From Mucilaginibacter dorajii (GTDB lineage Bacteria > Bacteroidota > Bacteroidia > Sphingobacteriales > Sphingobacteriaceae), in the NCBI RefSeq assembly GCF_024808255.1, contig NZ_JANTYS010000032.1:21367-68201 (forward strand): a stretch of DNA of 46,835 nucleotides, read 5' to 3'. A model generated the notes under the pieces. The model worked only from the letters and a program-made list of their open reading frames with translations, did no database searches and was not told the origin of the DNA. This document shows, piece after piece, positions 6,770-15,687 of this stretch. How positions within the stretch are numbered: position 1 is the first letter of the stretch; each line of letters begins with the position of its first letter. The position numbers and the translations under genes are program-made.

Positions 6770-7060
6770 CTAATTAAATGGCACCGTACTATGAATCTGA
6801 GCTTCTATGAGGCCCAGGTAGATGCAATACCATGATATCATTTGCAGAATAAGCAGCTGACGGTGCTTTTTGTAGCCCTGGGTTTCAAACGCTATGGTTT
6901 CATCGCCGGCGGTAACAAAAAACCTCACTTCGCCTTTACGGGGCTTAAACCTCGACCGCAGCATATCAAATGCCTTAACCTTTAGTTTACTATGCGGATC
7001 ATGAATAGTTCCATCTTTTACAGCTTCGTTTTTTGAAATTGATATCAGGTAATTAGACAT
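6770..7060 (-). CDS. hypothetical protein, 96 residues
   Basis: The protein begins MSNYLISISKNEAVKDGTIHD. It is mixed charged and hydrophobic, with GEVRFFVTAGDETIAFETQGY in the middle and a more hydrophobic C-terminal region (LLILQMISWYCIYLGLIEAQ) that may be an amphipathic helix or a membrane-associated segment. No signal peptide or known domain is recognised. It lies 219 bp downstream of the XRE regulator gene in the same orientation and converges with the TPR protein gene. Coding status rests on the long frame and clean ATG only. Confidence 0.5.
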   Translation of the reverse strand: MSNYLISISKNEAVKDGTIHDPHSKLKVKAFDMLRSRFKPRKGEVRFFVTAGDETIAFETQGYKKHRQLLILQMISWYCIYLGLIEAQIHSTVPFN

Positions 7061-7279
7061 ATGTTTTCATTATGGTATCACATACGTCGCAATTTTTACT
7101 CCAAAACCATATAAAAATGGCTATAAAAACAAATTTGCCTATATAGCCATCAAAAATTTCCCATGATTAAATATTATTAATCAATATTTAACAAGGTAAA
7201 ATAGCAAACTTATAAAAGTGTAGCAATTAGTGTATTATAAAACATGTATTGTAAGGTTTACAACACATATTTTAAAAAA

Positions 7280-7648
7280 CTATACAGCAATAACAGTTTT
7301 ATTACGCAATTCTTCGTATAACAAAATCACTTTGCGCTGCAGGTTGGCAATCTCGGCTTCGCGGTCAACCAATTTCTTTTGAGCTACACTGAGGTTTGAA
7401 GGTGTCATATCAATTTGTTCGGCATCAAGTGCAAGCAGGTTCACTACATTGAGCTCAAAAATATTGGCTATCTGTTCCAACCGCGACAGGTTGATATCCG
7501 TGACGCCGGTTTCAATTTTCGAAAACGCAGGTATAGAAATACCTAAACGGTTTGCTACATCTTCCTGACTCCATCCATGCTGATGACGTAGTGTACGAAT
7601 GTTTTTGCCGACAAATTTATTTGTCTTCTTTTTAGTGTGATCGCTCAT
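7280..7648 (-). CDS. XRE-family HTH transcriptional regulator
   Basis: This 122-residue protein has a Cro/C1-type helix-turn-helix at about residues 14-70 (NIRTLRHQHGWSQEDVANRL, then GISIPAFSKIETGVTDINL). A C-terminal coiled-coil-like helix follows (about 85-118, VAQKKLVDREAEIANLQRKVILLYEEL) and is likely a dimerisation element. The SQEDVA and SKIETG signatures are typical of the family. It follows the uvrD-like gene in the same direction, separated by 138 bp. Its targets are unknown; it may regulate its own gene. Confidence 0.9.
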   Translation of the reverse strand: MSDHTKKKTNKFVGKNIRTLRHQHGWSQEDVANRLGISIPAFSKIETGVTDINLSRLEQIANIFELNVVNLLALDAEQIDMTPSNLSVAQKKLVDREAEIANLQRKVILLYEELRNKTVIAV

Positions 7649-7786
7649 TTTAGGGTATCAATAGTAAGTTAATTAATAAAACATATCCAAACGTTATGCC
7701 ATCATTAAATTACCTTTAAACCTGTGTCGTTCAAGCACAATCGCACACAAAACGGGGAATAAATTCCACAAAAACGGAATTAACTG

Positions 7787-10087
7787 TTAGTTTATATTGT
7801 TGATAATACTCAGTTTAGCAAATTTCAGCAATAGTTGTTTTTGCCCTATCTCTTTAAAAAATATAGTAGCCTTAACATCCGGCTTCGCTCCTTCTAAACT
7901 CAATACCTTACCAAAGCCAAACCGCTCGTGCTCTACCTCCATACCTACCTGTAGGTTTGAAGTATCTGAAGGTTTAAAGCCAGCCGATGGCACGTGTGCC
8001 TTGGCCAGTATTGAGGTAGTTTTAACCGGTGCTGATGTTGCCGGCTTAGGTTTTGAAAAAGCATCGGCTTGCTTGCCGCCACCTGTCCAGGCCTTCCGCT
8101 CGTCATCAAAAAATGGATTATTACTACCGCTGGTCGGTTTGGCGCTGTAATCAAGCTCCAGGTATCTGGCATCAATCTCATCCAAAAACCGGCTTGGTTC
8201 GCAGCTAATGAGCGTACCAAACTTAAAGCGCGATGTAGCATAGCTAATCACCAGTTTACTTTCGGCACGGGTAACAGCCACGTAAAACAAGCGGCGCTCC
8301 TCCTCCAGGTCGCTGCGTGAGTTGAGCGACATTTGCGATGGAAACAGGTTTTCTTCCAATCCCACCACATGCACCTGTGAAAACTCAAGTCCTTTTGAGG
8401 AGTGTATCGTCATCAATGATACCGTATCGGCATCCTTGTTTTTATCCTTGTCATCGTTAGTAAGCAAGGCTATATCCTGCATAAAAATATCCAGGCCTTT
8501 TTCTTCAATATCCTCGCGCTCGCTAAATTCCTTAATACCGTTCAATAACTCCTGGATGTTTTCGTACCGGTTTAAACCCTCTACCGATTTATCTTCATAC
8601 AAATCTTTCAGCAAGCCCGAGTGCTGCGCGATATACAAAGCCGACTCATACGCCGACTTGCTTTTAGCCAGCACCTGGAAACTTTGGATCATGGTAGCAA
8701 AAGCAACCAGCGTAGCCGGTGCCTTACCATCAAAATATTTAGCCGGGTCTGTAATTACCTCCCACGGGGTAACCTGGTGTGCATCGGCACTTACAATGAT
8801 CTTATCAACGCTGGTGTCGCCAATACCACGCTTAGGGTAGTTAATAACGCGCTTAAGCGCTTCCTCGTCGTTAGGGTTAAACGTTAGGCGAAAATAGGCT
8901 ATCAGGTCTTTAATTTCCTTACGCTGATAGAATGAAAGTCCGCCATATATTTTATACGGAATACCTAACTTTCGCAGGGCTTCTTCCATAGAGCGCGACT
9001 GGGCGTTAGTACGGTACAAAATAGCAAACTGTGCCCATTTTTTACCCATGCGACTGCGGTCTTCCATAATGGCTTCGGCTACCATTTTACCTTCTTCGTT
9101 ATCGCTAAAGGCACGCATGATCTTTATTTTATCGCCCGCTTCCTTTTCGCTGAAAACGTTTTTCTTTAACTGCTCTTTATTATTGCTGATGATGCTGTTG
9201 GCTACATTCACAATATTTTGGGTTGAGCGGTAATTTTGCTCCAGCTTAAACACTTTCAAATCGGGATAATCCTTTTCGAAGTTGAGGATATTTTGAATGT
9301 TGGCACCACGGAAAGCGTAAATACTTTGCGCATCATCACCCACCACACATAAGTTTTCATTTACCGCGGCCAGTTTCTTCACAATCAGGTACTGCGAAAA
9401 GTTGGTATCCTGATACTCATCCACCATCAAGTATTTAAACTTGTGCTGATATTTATTGAGCACATCTGGATGAAGTTTAAGCAACTCGTTGGTTTTGTAC
9501 AGCAAATCGTCAAAATCCATAGCACCGGCACGGTAACAGCGGGTGGCATACTGTTGGTAGATTTTGCCCAGCTGCCCGCGGCCGCTCGACATATCGTCGG
9601 CCTGGATCTGCTCGTTCTTGTTATATTCCTGGAACGATATCAGGTTATTTTTTGAGGCCGAAATACGGTTAAGTACAAAGTTTACATTGTACAACTTATC
9701 ATCAAGGTTCATTTCTTTTATAATGGCCCTTAAAACGCTTTTGCTATCGTCGGTATCGTAAATGGTAAAGTTGCTTGGGTAGCCAATTTTTTCGGCTTCC
9801 ACACGTAAAATTTTGGCAAATACCGAGTGAAAGGTGCCCATCCAAATATTTTTGGCTTCGGTACCAACCACGTGGGTAATACGCTCGCGCATTTCGCGGG
9901 CAGCTTTATTGGTAAAGGTTAAAACAAGTATATTAAATGAATCAACGCCCTTGCGGATAAGGTGCGCCACCCTATAAGTGATCACTCTTGTTTTGCCAGA
10001 TCCGGCACCAGCAATGATCATTACCGGCCCGTCTGTTTGTTCAACCGCTGCCCTTTGTTCGGGGTTTAAACCCTGTAAATAATCCAA
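7787..10087 (-). CDS. uvrD: UvrD/PcrA-type superfamily 1 DNA helicase (TTG start)
   Basis: This 766-residue 3'-5' DNA helicase belongs to nucleotide excision repair, mismatch repair and replication-fork clearance. All SF1A motifs are present: Walker A AGAGSGKT (residues 26-33), VDEYQDT (motif II), VVGDDAQSIYAFRGA (motif III), LEQNYRST (motif IV), SLMTIHSSKGLEF (motif V) and EEERRLFYVAVTRA (motif VI). The C-terminal Tudor-like PcrA tail (VGMEVEHERFGFGKVLSLEG) is complete. The start is TTG at 10085-10087: family members begin with an equivalent MDYL-like sequence, no ATG fits, and an AGAGGAAAAG Shine-Dalgarno-like stretch precedes it. Length is normal for the family. Confidence 0.95.
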   Translation of the reverse strand: MDYLQGLNPEQRAAVEQTDGPVMIIAGAGSGKTRVITYRVAHLIRKGVDSFNILVLTFTNKAAREMRERITHVVGTEAKNIWMGTFHSVFAKILRVEAEKIGYPSNFTIYDTDDSKSVLRAIIKEMNLDDKLYNVNFVLNRISASKNNLISFQEYNKNEQIQADDMSSGRGQLGKIYQQYATRCYRAGAMDFDDLLYKTNELLKLHPDVLNKYQHKFKYLMVDEYQDTNFSQYLIVKKLAAVNENLCVVGDDAQSIYAFRGANIQNILNFEKDYPDLKVFKLEQNYRSTQNIVNVANSIISNNKEQLKKNVFSEKEAGDKIKIMRAFSDNEEGKMVAEAIMEDRSRMGKKWAQFAILYRTNAQSRSMEEALRKLGIPYKIYGGLSFYQRKEIKDLIAYFRLTFNPNDEEALKRVINYPKRGIGDTSVDKIIVSADAHQVTPWEVITDPAKYFDGKAPATLVAFATMIQSFQVLAKSKSAYESALYIAQHSGLLKDLYEDKSVEGLNRYENIQELLNGIKEFSEREDIEEKGLDIFMQDIALLTNDDKDKNKDADTVSLMTIHSSKGLEFSQVHVVGLEENLFPSQMSLNSRSDLEEERRLFYVAVTRAESKLVISYATSRFKFGTLISCEPSRFLDEIDARYLELDYSAKPTSGSNNPFFDDERKAWTGGGKQADAFSKPKPATSAPVKTTSILAKAHVPSAGFKPSDTSNLQVGMEVEHERFGFGKVLSLEGAKPDVKATIFFKEIGQKQLLLKFAKLSIINNIN

Positions 10088-10865
10088 AATCTTTTCCTCT
10101 TTTCTTGAAATGGCGAAATTAAAGGAATTTGTTGAATTTCGGTTTTTTTAACCATCACAAGTTTTCAACCGTGTTAACAATTTGAATTTTGGATTTCGGA
10201 TGTTCAATTTCGAATTTTGATTATTAAGTTACTTCTAACATTTAATATATATCGATCAGCTTCTAAAAGTCCCTGCTCCTTCGTCCAAAAATCCTTTGTC
10301 CAAAAAGATGGCATTCCCGCCGATAAAGCGGGCCGGGCTTTTTGCTCATACTGTTCAGGCCTTAACCACATTGGCCGGTATCCGCGCCAATCCCTAATGC
10401 GTTTGTCTGAACCTTAATTTAACACGGTTTTCAGGGTTCAAAGGGGTAATGAGATTTGATTTTAAAATCCTGTAATTGCAAAAATCTGCTTAATCCCGGT
10501 TCAGACCAAGGAGTTTAACCTTTGCATTGATTAAAACGCACACCTTACCAACTGGGTTTTGCACCTACGGAGCAAATTTTCGTCATGGTTTGTGCTACAA
10601 AGCTTTGGCCCCGATGGGGCATGAAAACCTTGTTTTGTTTTTAATCTTCTTTAATTATTTCTTAAACCATCATTCAAGCATACCCCGTAGGGCTTAAAGC
10701 TTTGTAGCAGCATCATTCCACCTTTTTTGCTCCTTAGGTGCAAAACCTATACCTCTATTCAGTCCTACAAATTAATACGCAACTGCATTTCATCGCTCCT
10801 CAAAAAACAATTAAAATTATCTAACTCATAATTGTATTTTTAAAAAATATATAATTACTCCGTCT
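10088..10865. other. gene-free region with inverted repeat element
   Basis: This region lies between the divergent uvrD-like and yfhO-like genes. No credible gene is seen; open frames here lack family features. It holds a small CCCGC/GCGGG hairpin at 10316-10332 followed by CCGGGCTTTTT, and the large inverted repeat at 10555-10747 listed separately. Promoters for both genes should be here but no perfect TTTG-N19-TAnnTTTG was found. Confidence 0.6.
10555..10747. repeat. large interrupted inverted repeat (extragenic element)
   Basis: The outer arm GTTTTGCACCTACGGAGCAAA (10556-10576) is mirrored near 10727-10746 with one mismatch. The inner arm TGCTACAAAGCTTT (10593-10606) is mirrored exactly at 10696-10709. 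GC-rich GGCCCCGATGGGGC and CCCCGTAGGG sit inside. The about 190-bp element encodes nothing evident and looks like a miniature or extragenic palindromic repeat. Confidence 0.85.
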
Positions 10866-13355
10866 ATGATCAATTGGTTTAAGCGCAACGGCACCCATTT
10901 TACTGTTGCAGGTGTTTTTTTGGTGATCTGTTTTTTATACTTTTCGCCGGCATTTCAGGGTAAAACATTGGGGCAGGGCGATGTGCTGGGCGCGCAATCA
11001 ACCCAAAAAGAAATTATGGATTATCGGGCTAAGGATACCACCATTTTGTGGACCAACCAAATCTTTGGCGGTATGCCTGCCTACCAGATCTGGGCACCTT
11101 ATTCGGCAAATATCGCATCGCACCTGGTTTATTATATCAATTATACCCTGCCAAGTCCTGTAGGTATGGTGCTGGTTTTGCTACTTGGCACCTATATGCT
11201 GTTCATCGTTTTAAAGCTTAATCCATGGCTGGCGGCTGCGGGGGCTATCGCGTTTACCTTCACCTCGTACAATATGATATTGCTGGCGGCGGGGCACACC
11301 AACCAGGTTTTCGCCATCGCTTTCTTCGCCCCTATTTTGGCTGGCATTATTTTAATTTTTAGGGGAAAGTATTTAACTGGATCGGCTTTGCTGGCGCTGG
11401 CACTTACCTTAGAGATTAAGGCCAATCATCTGCAAATGACCTATTATTTAATGATGGCCATCCTCATTTTATTAGGTGTCGAGCTTTTCCACGCCATCAA
11501 AAACAAAGCTGTAGCACCGTTCCTGAAATCATTGGGTTATTTATTGGCGGCTTCGGTACTTGCTTTCGCGGTAAATGCTTCGGTATTGTGGAGCACGTAT
11601 GAATATGGCAAGGATAGCTATCGTGGTAAATCAAATCTAACCCAAAACGCCAAAGAGCCGCAAAACGGCCTATCAAGAGATTACATTTACGAATACAGCC
11701 AGGGCATTGCCGAAAGTTTAACCTTTTTGGTACCCAACGCGTCGGGCGGTGCATCGGGTCCCGAATTGCTTGATCAAAATTCCGAAACCGTAAAAACATT
11801 TACTGATAAAGGCGTGCCCGAAGAGCAAGCCATTGGCAATGTACAGCAAATAGCGTCCATGCCCGGCCTATCACCCTACTGGGGCGAAAAACTGCGCGGC
11901 ACCAGCGGACCATTTTATTTTGGCGCGGGCATTTGCTTTCTCTTTGTTTTAGGGTTGATCATCGTAAAAGACCGCATAAAATGGTGGCTTTTAGGTACAG
12001 TGGTACTCACTATGCTGTTGTCATTTGGCGGCAACTGGCCATATGTATCAGACTTGTTTTTAAAATACTTCCCGCTTTACAATAAGTTCCGCGTGGTCGA
12101 ATCTATCCTGGCCGTTACTTGCCTGTGTGTGCCTATCCTGGCATTTTTGGCTATACAGGAAGTGATCAACACGGTCGACAAAAAGATCCTCATTAAAAAA
12201 CTTTTATTGGCGCTATACATTACCGGTGGCTTAACATTAATATTGATTGTTTTACCCGGCATTTTCCTCAGTTTTAAACCAAGCAACCAGCTTACCGGTA
12301 TAGGTTATTTAACCCAGGCCCTTAAAGGCGACGCCGCTATGGCCAACCAGGTAGCCAATGCCATTGTTAAAGACCGTGAAGCCTTTGAACGTGCCGATGC
12401 TATCCGTTCGCTGGTTTTTGTGGGCCTTACCTTTTTAATTATTTGGGCATTCATCAAGCAAAAAGTAGGCGCAACGGCCGTATCCCTGATGATTTTGGCC
12501 CTGGTGTTGGTCGATCTTTGGCAGGTAGATAAGCGCTATTTAAAAGATGCCAACTTTACTGATAAACAGGAAGCCAGTATGCCGCCACGCGAGGTAGACC
12601 AGCAAATAGCTAAAGACCCGGATCCCGATTTCAGGGTTTACGATGCCACGGTAGGCATTAAGGTAGATGTACAAAACCCTTTCTTTCATAAAACCTTAGG
12701 CGGCTACTCTGCGGCCCGCATGAAACGGTACGACGAATTGATTGACAACCAATTTGGCCAGCAAGTAAACCCGGCAGTTTTAAACATGCTGAACGCCAAA
12801 TACATCATCACGCCCGATTCGAGCCAGCAAGCGCAGGTACTGCACCCAAACCCGGCAGTATGCGGTAACGCCTGGTTTGTAAAAAGCATTAAATATGTTG
12901 ATAATGCAGATGCCGAAATGCAGGCACTTACAGGCTTTTCGCCAAAAGATGTAGCCCTCGTTGATAAGCAATACCAGGCTGCAGCCGGTACCACGCAGGC
13001 CGGTAACGATAGCACCGCGAGCATCAAACTGGTTAATTACAACCCCGATCATATGGTATACCAATCGGCAACCGCAACTCCGCGGGTAGCTGTTTTTTCC
13101 GAGATCTACTATGATAAGGGTTGGAAAATGTTCATTGACGGTGCCGAGAAACCCTACTTCCGTGCCGATTACCTGTTACGGGCAGCCGCCATACCCGCGG
13201 GTAATCACAAAGTAGAGTTTATATTTCATCCCGCATCTTATTATGTAGGCGAGGATATTTCCATGGCGGGTTCGGTGTTATTGGTACTGCTATTGGGCGG
13301 TGTGGCGTTTGGGGATAGCTTGAAGAAGTATGTGGGGAAAAAGAAGGAAGCTTAG
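10866..13355 (+). CDS. YfhO-family multipass membrane protein
   Basis: This 829-residue integral membrane protein of the YfhO/GT-C-like superfamily has a hydrophobic first helix (about residues 12-30). The conserved first extracytoplasmic loop contains GKTLGQGDVLGAQSTQKE and FGGMPAYQIW, where glycosyltransferases of this fold place an acidic active site. Roughly a dozen further helices run to about residue 560. A soluble region follows (about 570-790, with YDKGWKMFIDGAEKP), then a last C-terminal helix (VLLVLLLGGVAFG). The family is linked to cell-surface polymer glycosylation in Firmicutes; the role in Bacteroidota is unknown. It has no close operon partner. The ATG at 10866 begins the membrane-entry segment directly. 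Confidence 0.9.
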   Translation: MINWFKRNGTHFTVAGVFLVICFLYFSPAFQGKTLGQGDVLGAQSTQKEIMDYRAKDTTILWTNQIFGGMPAYQIWAPYSANIASHLVYYINYTLPSPVGMVLVLLLGTYMLFIVLKLNPWLAAAGAIAFTFTSYNMILLAAGHTNQVFAIAFFAPILAGIILIFRGKYLTGSALLALALTLEIKANHLQMTYYLMMAILILLGVELFHAIKNKAVAPFLKSLGYLLAASVLAFAVNASVLWSTYEYGKDSYRGKSNLTQNAKEPQNGLSRDYIYEYSQGIAESLTFLVPNASGGASGPELLDQNSETVKTFTDKGVPEEQAIGNVQQIASMPGLSPYWGEKLRGTSGPFYFGAGICFLFVLGLIIVKDRIKWWLLGTVVLTMLLSFGGNWPYVSDLFLKYFPLYNKFRVVESILAVTCLCVPILAFLAIQEVINTVDKKILIKKLLLALYITGGLTLILIVLPGIFLSFKPSNQLTGIGYLTQALKGDAAMANQVANAIVKDREAFERADAIRSLVFVGLTFLIIWAFIKQKVGATAVSLMILALVLVDLWQVDKRYLKDANFTDKQEASMPPREVDQQIAKDPDPDFRVYDATVGIKVDVQNPFFHKTLGGYSAARMKRYDELIDNQFGQQVNPAVLNMLNAKYIITPDSSQQAQVLHPNPAVCGNAWFVKSIKYVDNADAEMQALTGFSPKDVALVDKQYQAAAGTTQAGNDSTASIKLVNYNPDHMVYQSATATPRVAVFSEIYYDKGWKMFIDGAEKPYFRADYLLRAAAIPAGNHKVEFIFHPASYYVGEDISMAGSVLLVLLLGGVAFGDSLKKYVGKKKEA

Positions 13356-13363
13356 TAATTGAT

Positions 13364-13693
13364 TCATGCCGAATTTATTTCGGCACCTCACAGGATAGAT
13401 ACCGTGTAGCCATATTTTTTTCATTAAAGGAAAATGTCATTTCGAACGAGCAGACGCGGGGAAAAGCAGGGGTGCGAGGAGAAATCCTATACGCTTTGCA
13501 TGGTCGAATGTCCGCTTTTACAAGATTTCTCCTCTCCTCCGGCGCACAATCCCGCCCCTGGTTCGTTCGAAATGACAAACGTTTTTATTTGGAGCTTAGT
13601 TTAACAAAATATGGGTACACGGCACCCCACAAGATAAGTAGCAAGCATGCTGTAAACCTTGCATGTGGGGTGTTGAAACAAGTTCAACATGAC
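13364..13693. repeat. nested palindromic repeat element
   Basis: The outer ends belong to the 'gccgaa/ttcggcacctca' module: TCATGCCGAATTTATTTCGG at the left, and GTGGGGTGTTGAAACAAGTT followed by CAACATGAC at the right. Nested inside, TGTCATTTCGAACGA (13435-13449) is mirrored exactly at 13563-13577. The same outer module occurs at 2318-2408 and about 35644-35730. It lies between the yfhO-like and dipeptidase genes. Open frames inside it are not credible genes. Confidence 0.85.
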
Positions 13694-13754
13694 TTAAGCT
13701 GATTACGTTACATCAAAGTCCCACCTCAACCCGCCATACTTCAATAAACATCAA

Positions 13755-13762
13755 TATATTTG
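13755..13762 (+). promoter_or_regulatory. candidate -7 box for the M20 dipeptidase gene
   Basis: TATATTTG matches TAnnTTTG 16 nt before the ATG at 13779. No matching -33 TTTG is present at the right spacing, so confidence is low. Confidence 0.35.
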
Positions 13763-13778
13763 CCTCAAACTTGATATT

Positions 13779-15152
13779 ATGCAGCACATCAAACAATATG
13801 TAGACGATAACAGGCAGCGTTTACTCGACGAATTATTTGCCCTTTTGCGTTTCCCTTCGGTTAGTGCCGATCCTAAATATAAAGCCGACGTTTTAAACAC
13901 TGCCGACTATGTAGCGCAAAGTCTGCGCGATGCCGGTGCCGATAATGTAGAGATTTGCCAAACCGCCGGCTACCCTATTGTTTATGGCGAAAAGATAATT
14001 GACAGCACCAAGCCAACCGTGTTGGTTTACGGCCACTATGATGTGCAGCCGGCAGATCCGCTGGAGCTTTGGAAAACCCCGCCTTTTGAGCCTACCGTGC
14101 GCGATGGCAAAATTTACGCCCGCGGCGCTTGTGATGATAAAGGTCAGTTTTATATGCATGTAAAAGCCTTTGAGTTGATGATGCAAACTGAAACCCTGCC
14201 CTGCAACATTAAATTTATGATTGAAGGCGAGGAGGAAGTAGGCTCATCAAACCTATCGATATTTGTTAAAGACAATAAAGAAAAGTTGAAGGCCGATGTG
14301 GTTTTGATCTCCGATACATCGATGATCAGCATGGAGCATCCATCTTTAGAAACCGGTCTGCGTGGTTTATCATATGTAGAGGTTGAAGTTACCGGCCCTA
14401 ACCGCGATTTACACTCCGGTGTTTACGGCGGCGCGGTGGCCAACCCTATCACCATCCTCGCTAAAATGATAGCCTCTATGCATGATGAGGATAACCATAT
14501 CACCATCCCCGGTTTTTACGGTGCGGTAGTTGATTTAACGCCCGAAGAACGTACAGCCCTTAACAACGCACCTTATGATGAGGCCGAATACAAGAAAGAC
14601 CTGGAAGTTGATGAACTTTGGGGCGAAAAAGGTTATACCACCTTTGAGCGCACCGGCACCCGCCCTACTTTGGAGCTAAACGGTATTTGGGGCGGTTATA
14701 TTGGCGAAGGTGCCAAAACCGTATTGCCATCAAAAGCACACGCCAAAATTTCCATGCGCCTGGTACCCAACCAAACGTTTGAAGAAATTACAGAACTGTT
14801 CACCAAACATTTCCTGAGCATTGCCCCGGCCAACGTGAAGGTAAAAGTAACCCCGCACCATGGCGGCGAACCTGCTGTAACCCCAACCGATAGCATTGCC
14901 TACAAAGCTGCCCAGAAAGCCATTGCCGAATCATTTGGTAAAGACCCAATCCCAACCCGTGGCGGCGGCAGCATCCCTATAGTAGCCCTCTTTGAAGCCG
15001 AATTAGGCCTTAAAACCGTATTGATGGGTTTTGGTTTGGATAGCGATGCCCTGCACTCGCCAAACGAAAAATACGATATTTTTAACTACTACAAGGGGAT
15101 TGAAACTATCCCCTTGTTTCACAAATATTTTGCAGAGCTAAGTTTGGCTTAG
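13779..15152 (+). CDS. M20-family metallodipeptidase
   Basis: This 457-residue cytoplasmic zinc dipeptidase belongs to the M20/M25/M40 clan (dipeptidase/CNDP-like branch). Metal-site motifs are complete: VYGHYDVQPADP with His86 and catalytic Asp88, GACDDKGQ with the bridging Asp near 119, IEGEEEVGS with catalytic and ligand Glu near 151-152, SDTSM with Asp179, and C-terminal DALHSPNEKYD with His426. The dimerisation insert (about residues 190-310, starting GLRGLSYVEVEVTGP) is present. Length fits the family. It is followed 75 bp later by a strong terminator, so it is probably monocistronic. Function is most likely hydrolysis of peptides from nutrient breakdown or turnover. Confidence 0.95.
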   Translation: MQHIKQYVDDNRQRLLDELFALLRFPSVSADPKYKADVLNTADYVAQSLRDAGADNVEICQTAGYPIVYGEKIIDSTKPTVLVYGHYDVQPADPLELWKTPPFEPTVRDGKIYARGACDDKGQFYMHVKAFELMMQTETLPCNIKFMIEGEEEVGSSNLSIFVKDNKEKLKADVVLISDTSMISMEHPSLETGLRGLSYVEVEVTGPNRDLHSGVYGGAVANPITILAKMIASMHDEDNHITIPGFYGAVVDLTPEERTALNNAPYDEAEYKKDLEVDELWGEKGYTTFERTGTRPTLELNGIWGGYIGEGAKTVLPSKAHAKISMRLVPNQTFEEITELFTKHFLSIAPANVKVKVTPHHGGEPAVTPTDSIAYKAAQKAIAESFGKDPIPTRGGGSIPIVALFEAELGLKTVLMGFGLDSDALHSPNEKYDIFNYYKGIETIPLFHKYFAELSLA

Positions 15153-15227
15153 GAGCAAGGATTTTTGGACAAAAGATAAAGGACTTTTTTGGAAGGAAAG
15201 ACTTTCGGATAAAAGATAAAGGACTTA

Positions 15228-15259
15228 ACAGCCGGCGGATGGTTTCGCCGGCTGTTTTT
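15228..15259 (+). terminator. rho-independent terminator after the dipeptidase gene
   Basis: ACAGCCGGCG (15228-15237) pairs perfectly with CGCCGGCTGT (15246-15255) around an 8-nt loop, followed by a T-run. The stem is nearly identical to the terminator at 17556-17585. Confidence 0.9.
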
Positions 15260-15289
15260 GTTTACGATCCCCCCGAACTCTCGGGCTTC

Positions 15290-15540
15290 CCGTAATTGTC
15301 AGCAGAACAGCTTCGGGCGAAAACGGGCAAAACAATGAGGGGCGGTGTGGCCGCAGGGCATAGGGAGTTTTTGCTCGTGTGCGGGATAGCGGGTAGGCGC
15401 AAAATAATCCCAGCCCAGGTTTTGCCCGTTTTGCAGGGCAGAGGCCTTGAGCGTAAAGAAGCATTTCTGGTGACTTGATTTTTTGGATACTTTTGTATCA
15501 AGACAAAAGTATCTGGCCTCCCGCGACCAGGAGCGGGCCG
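15290..15540. repeat. extragenic repeat element with inverted arms
   Basis: AAAACGGGCAAAAC (15320-15333) is mirrored exactly by GTTTTGCCCGTTTT (15419-15432). A second hairpin, GATACTTTTGT (15486-15496) with 15503-15513, lies at its right side. Reading frames exist on both strands but overlap each other and resemble the spurious small proteins often predicted from such Sphingobacteriaceae repeats. I see no gene in 15260-15687. Confidence 0.7.
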
Positions 15541-15652
15541 ATGTAGTAGCTTCTACAAAGCAATTTCATTACCCGGAATTCGATATGTGCTAATGTAGCT
15601 TCGAACAACAAAAAACAGAACAGATAAGGACAGCTATTTATATTATTTGCCA

Positions 15653-15660
15653 TAAGTTTG
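15653..15660 (+). promoter_or_regulatory. candidate -7 box for the GH2 gene
   Basis: TAAGTTTG matches TAnnTTTG and sits 27 nt before the ATG at 15688. A canonical -33 element is not apparent. Confidence 0.35.
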
Positions 15661-15687
15661 AGTTAGCTCAGGTTAAACTAATAAACC

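Noticed and set aside
10217..10417. Plus-strand 66-residue frame upstream of the yfhO-like gene
   Set aside because: It crosses a small hairpin in an AT-rich gene-free region and has no start context or recognisable sequence.
13364..13693. Insertion sequence carrying a transposase
   Set aside because: The inverted repeats are present but the interior has no transposase motif; it is an extragenic palindromic element.
15225..15501. Overlapping hypothetical proteins of 60-79 residues
   Set aside because: They lie inside an extragenic repeat with exact inverted arms and a terminator; frames on both strands conflict.
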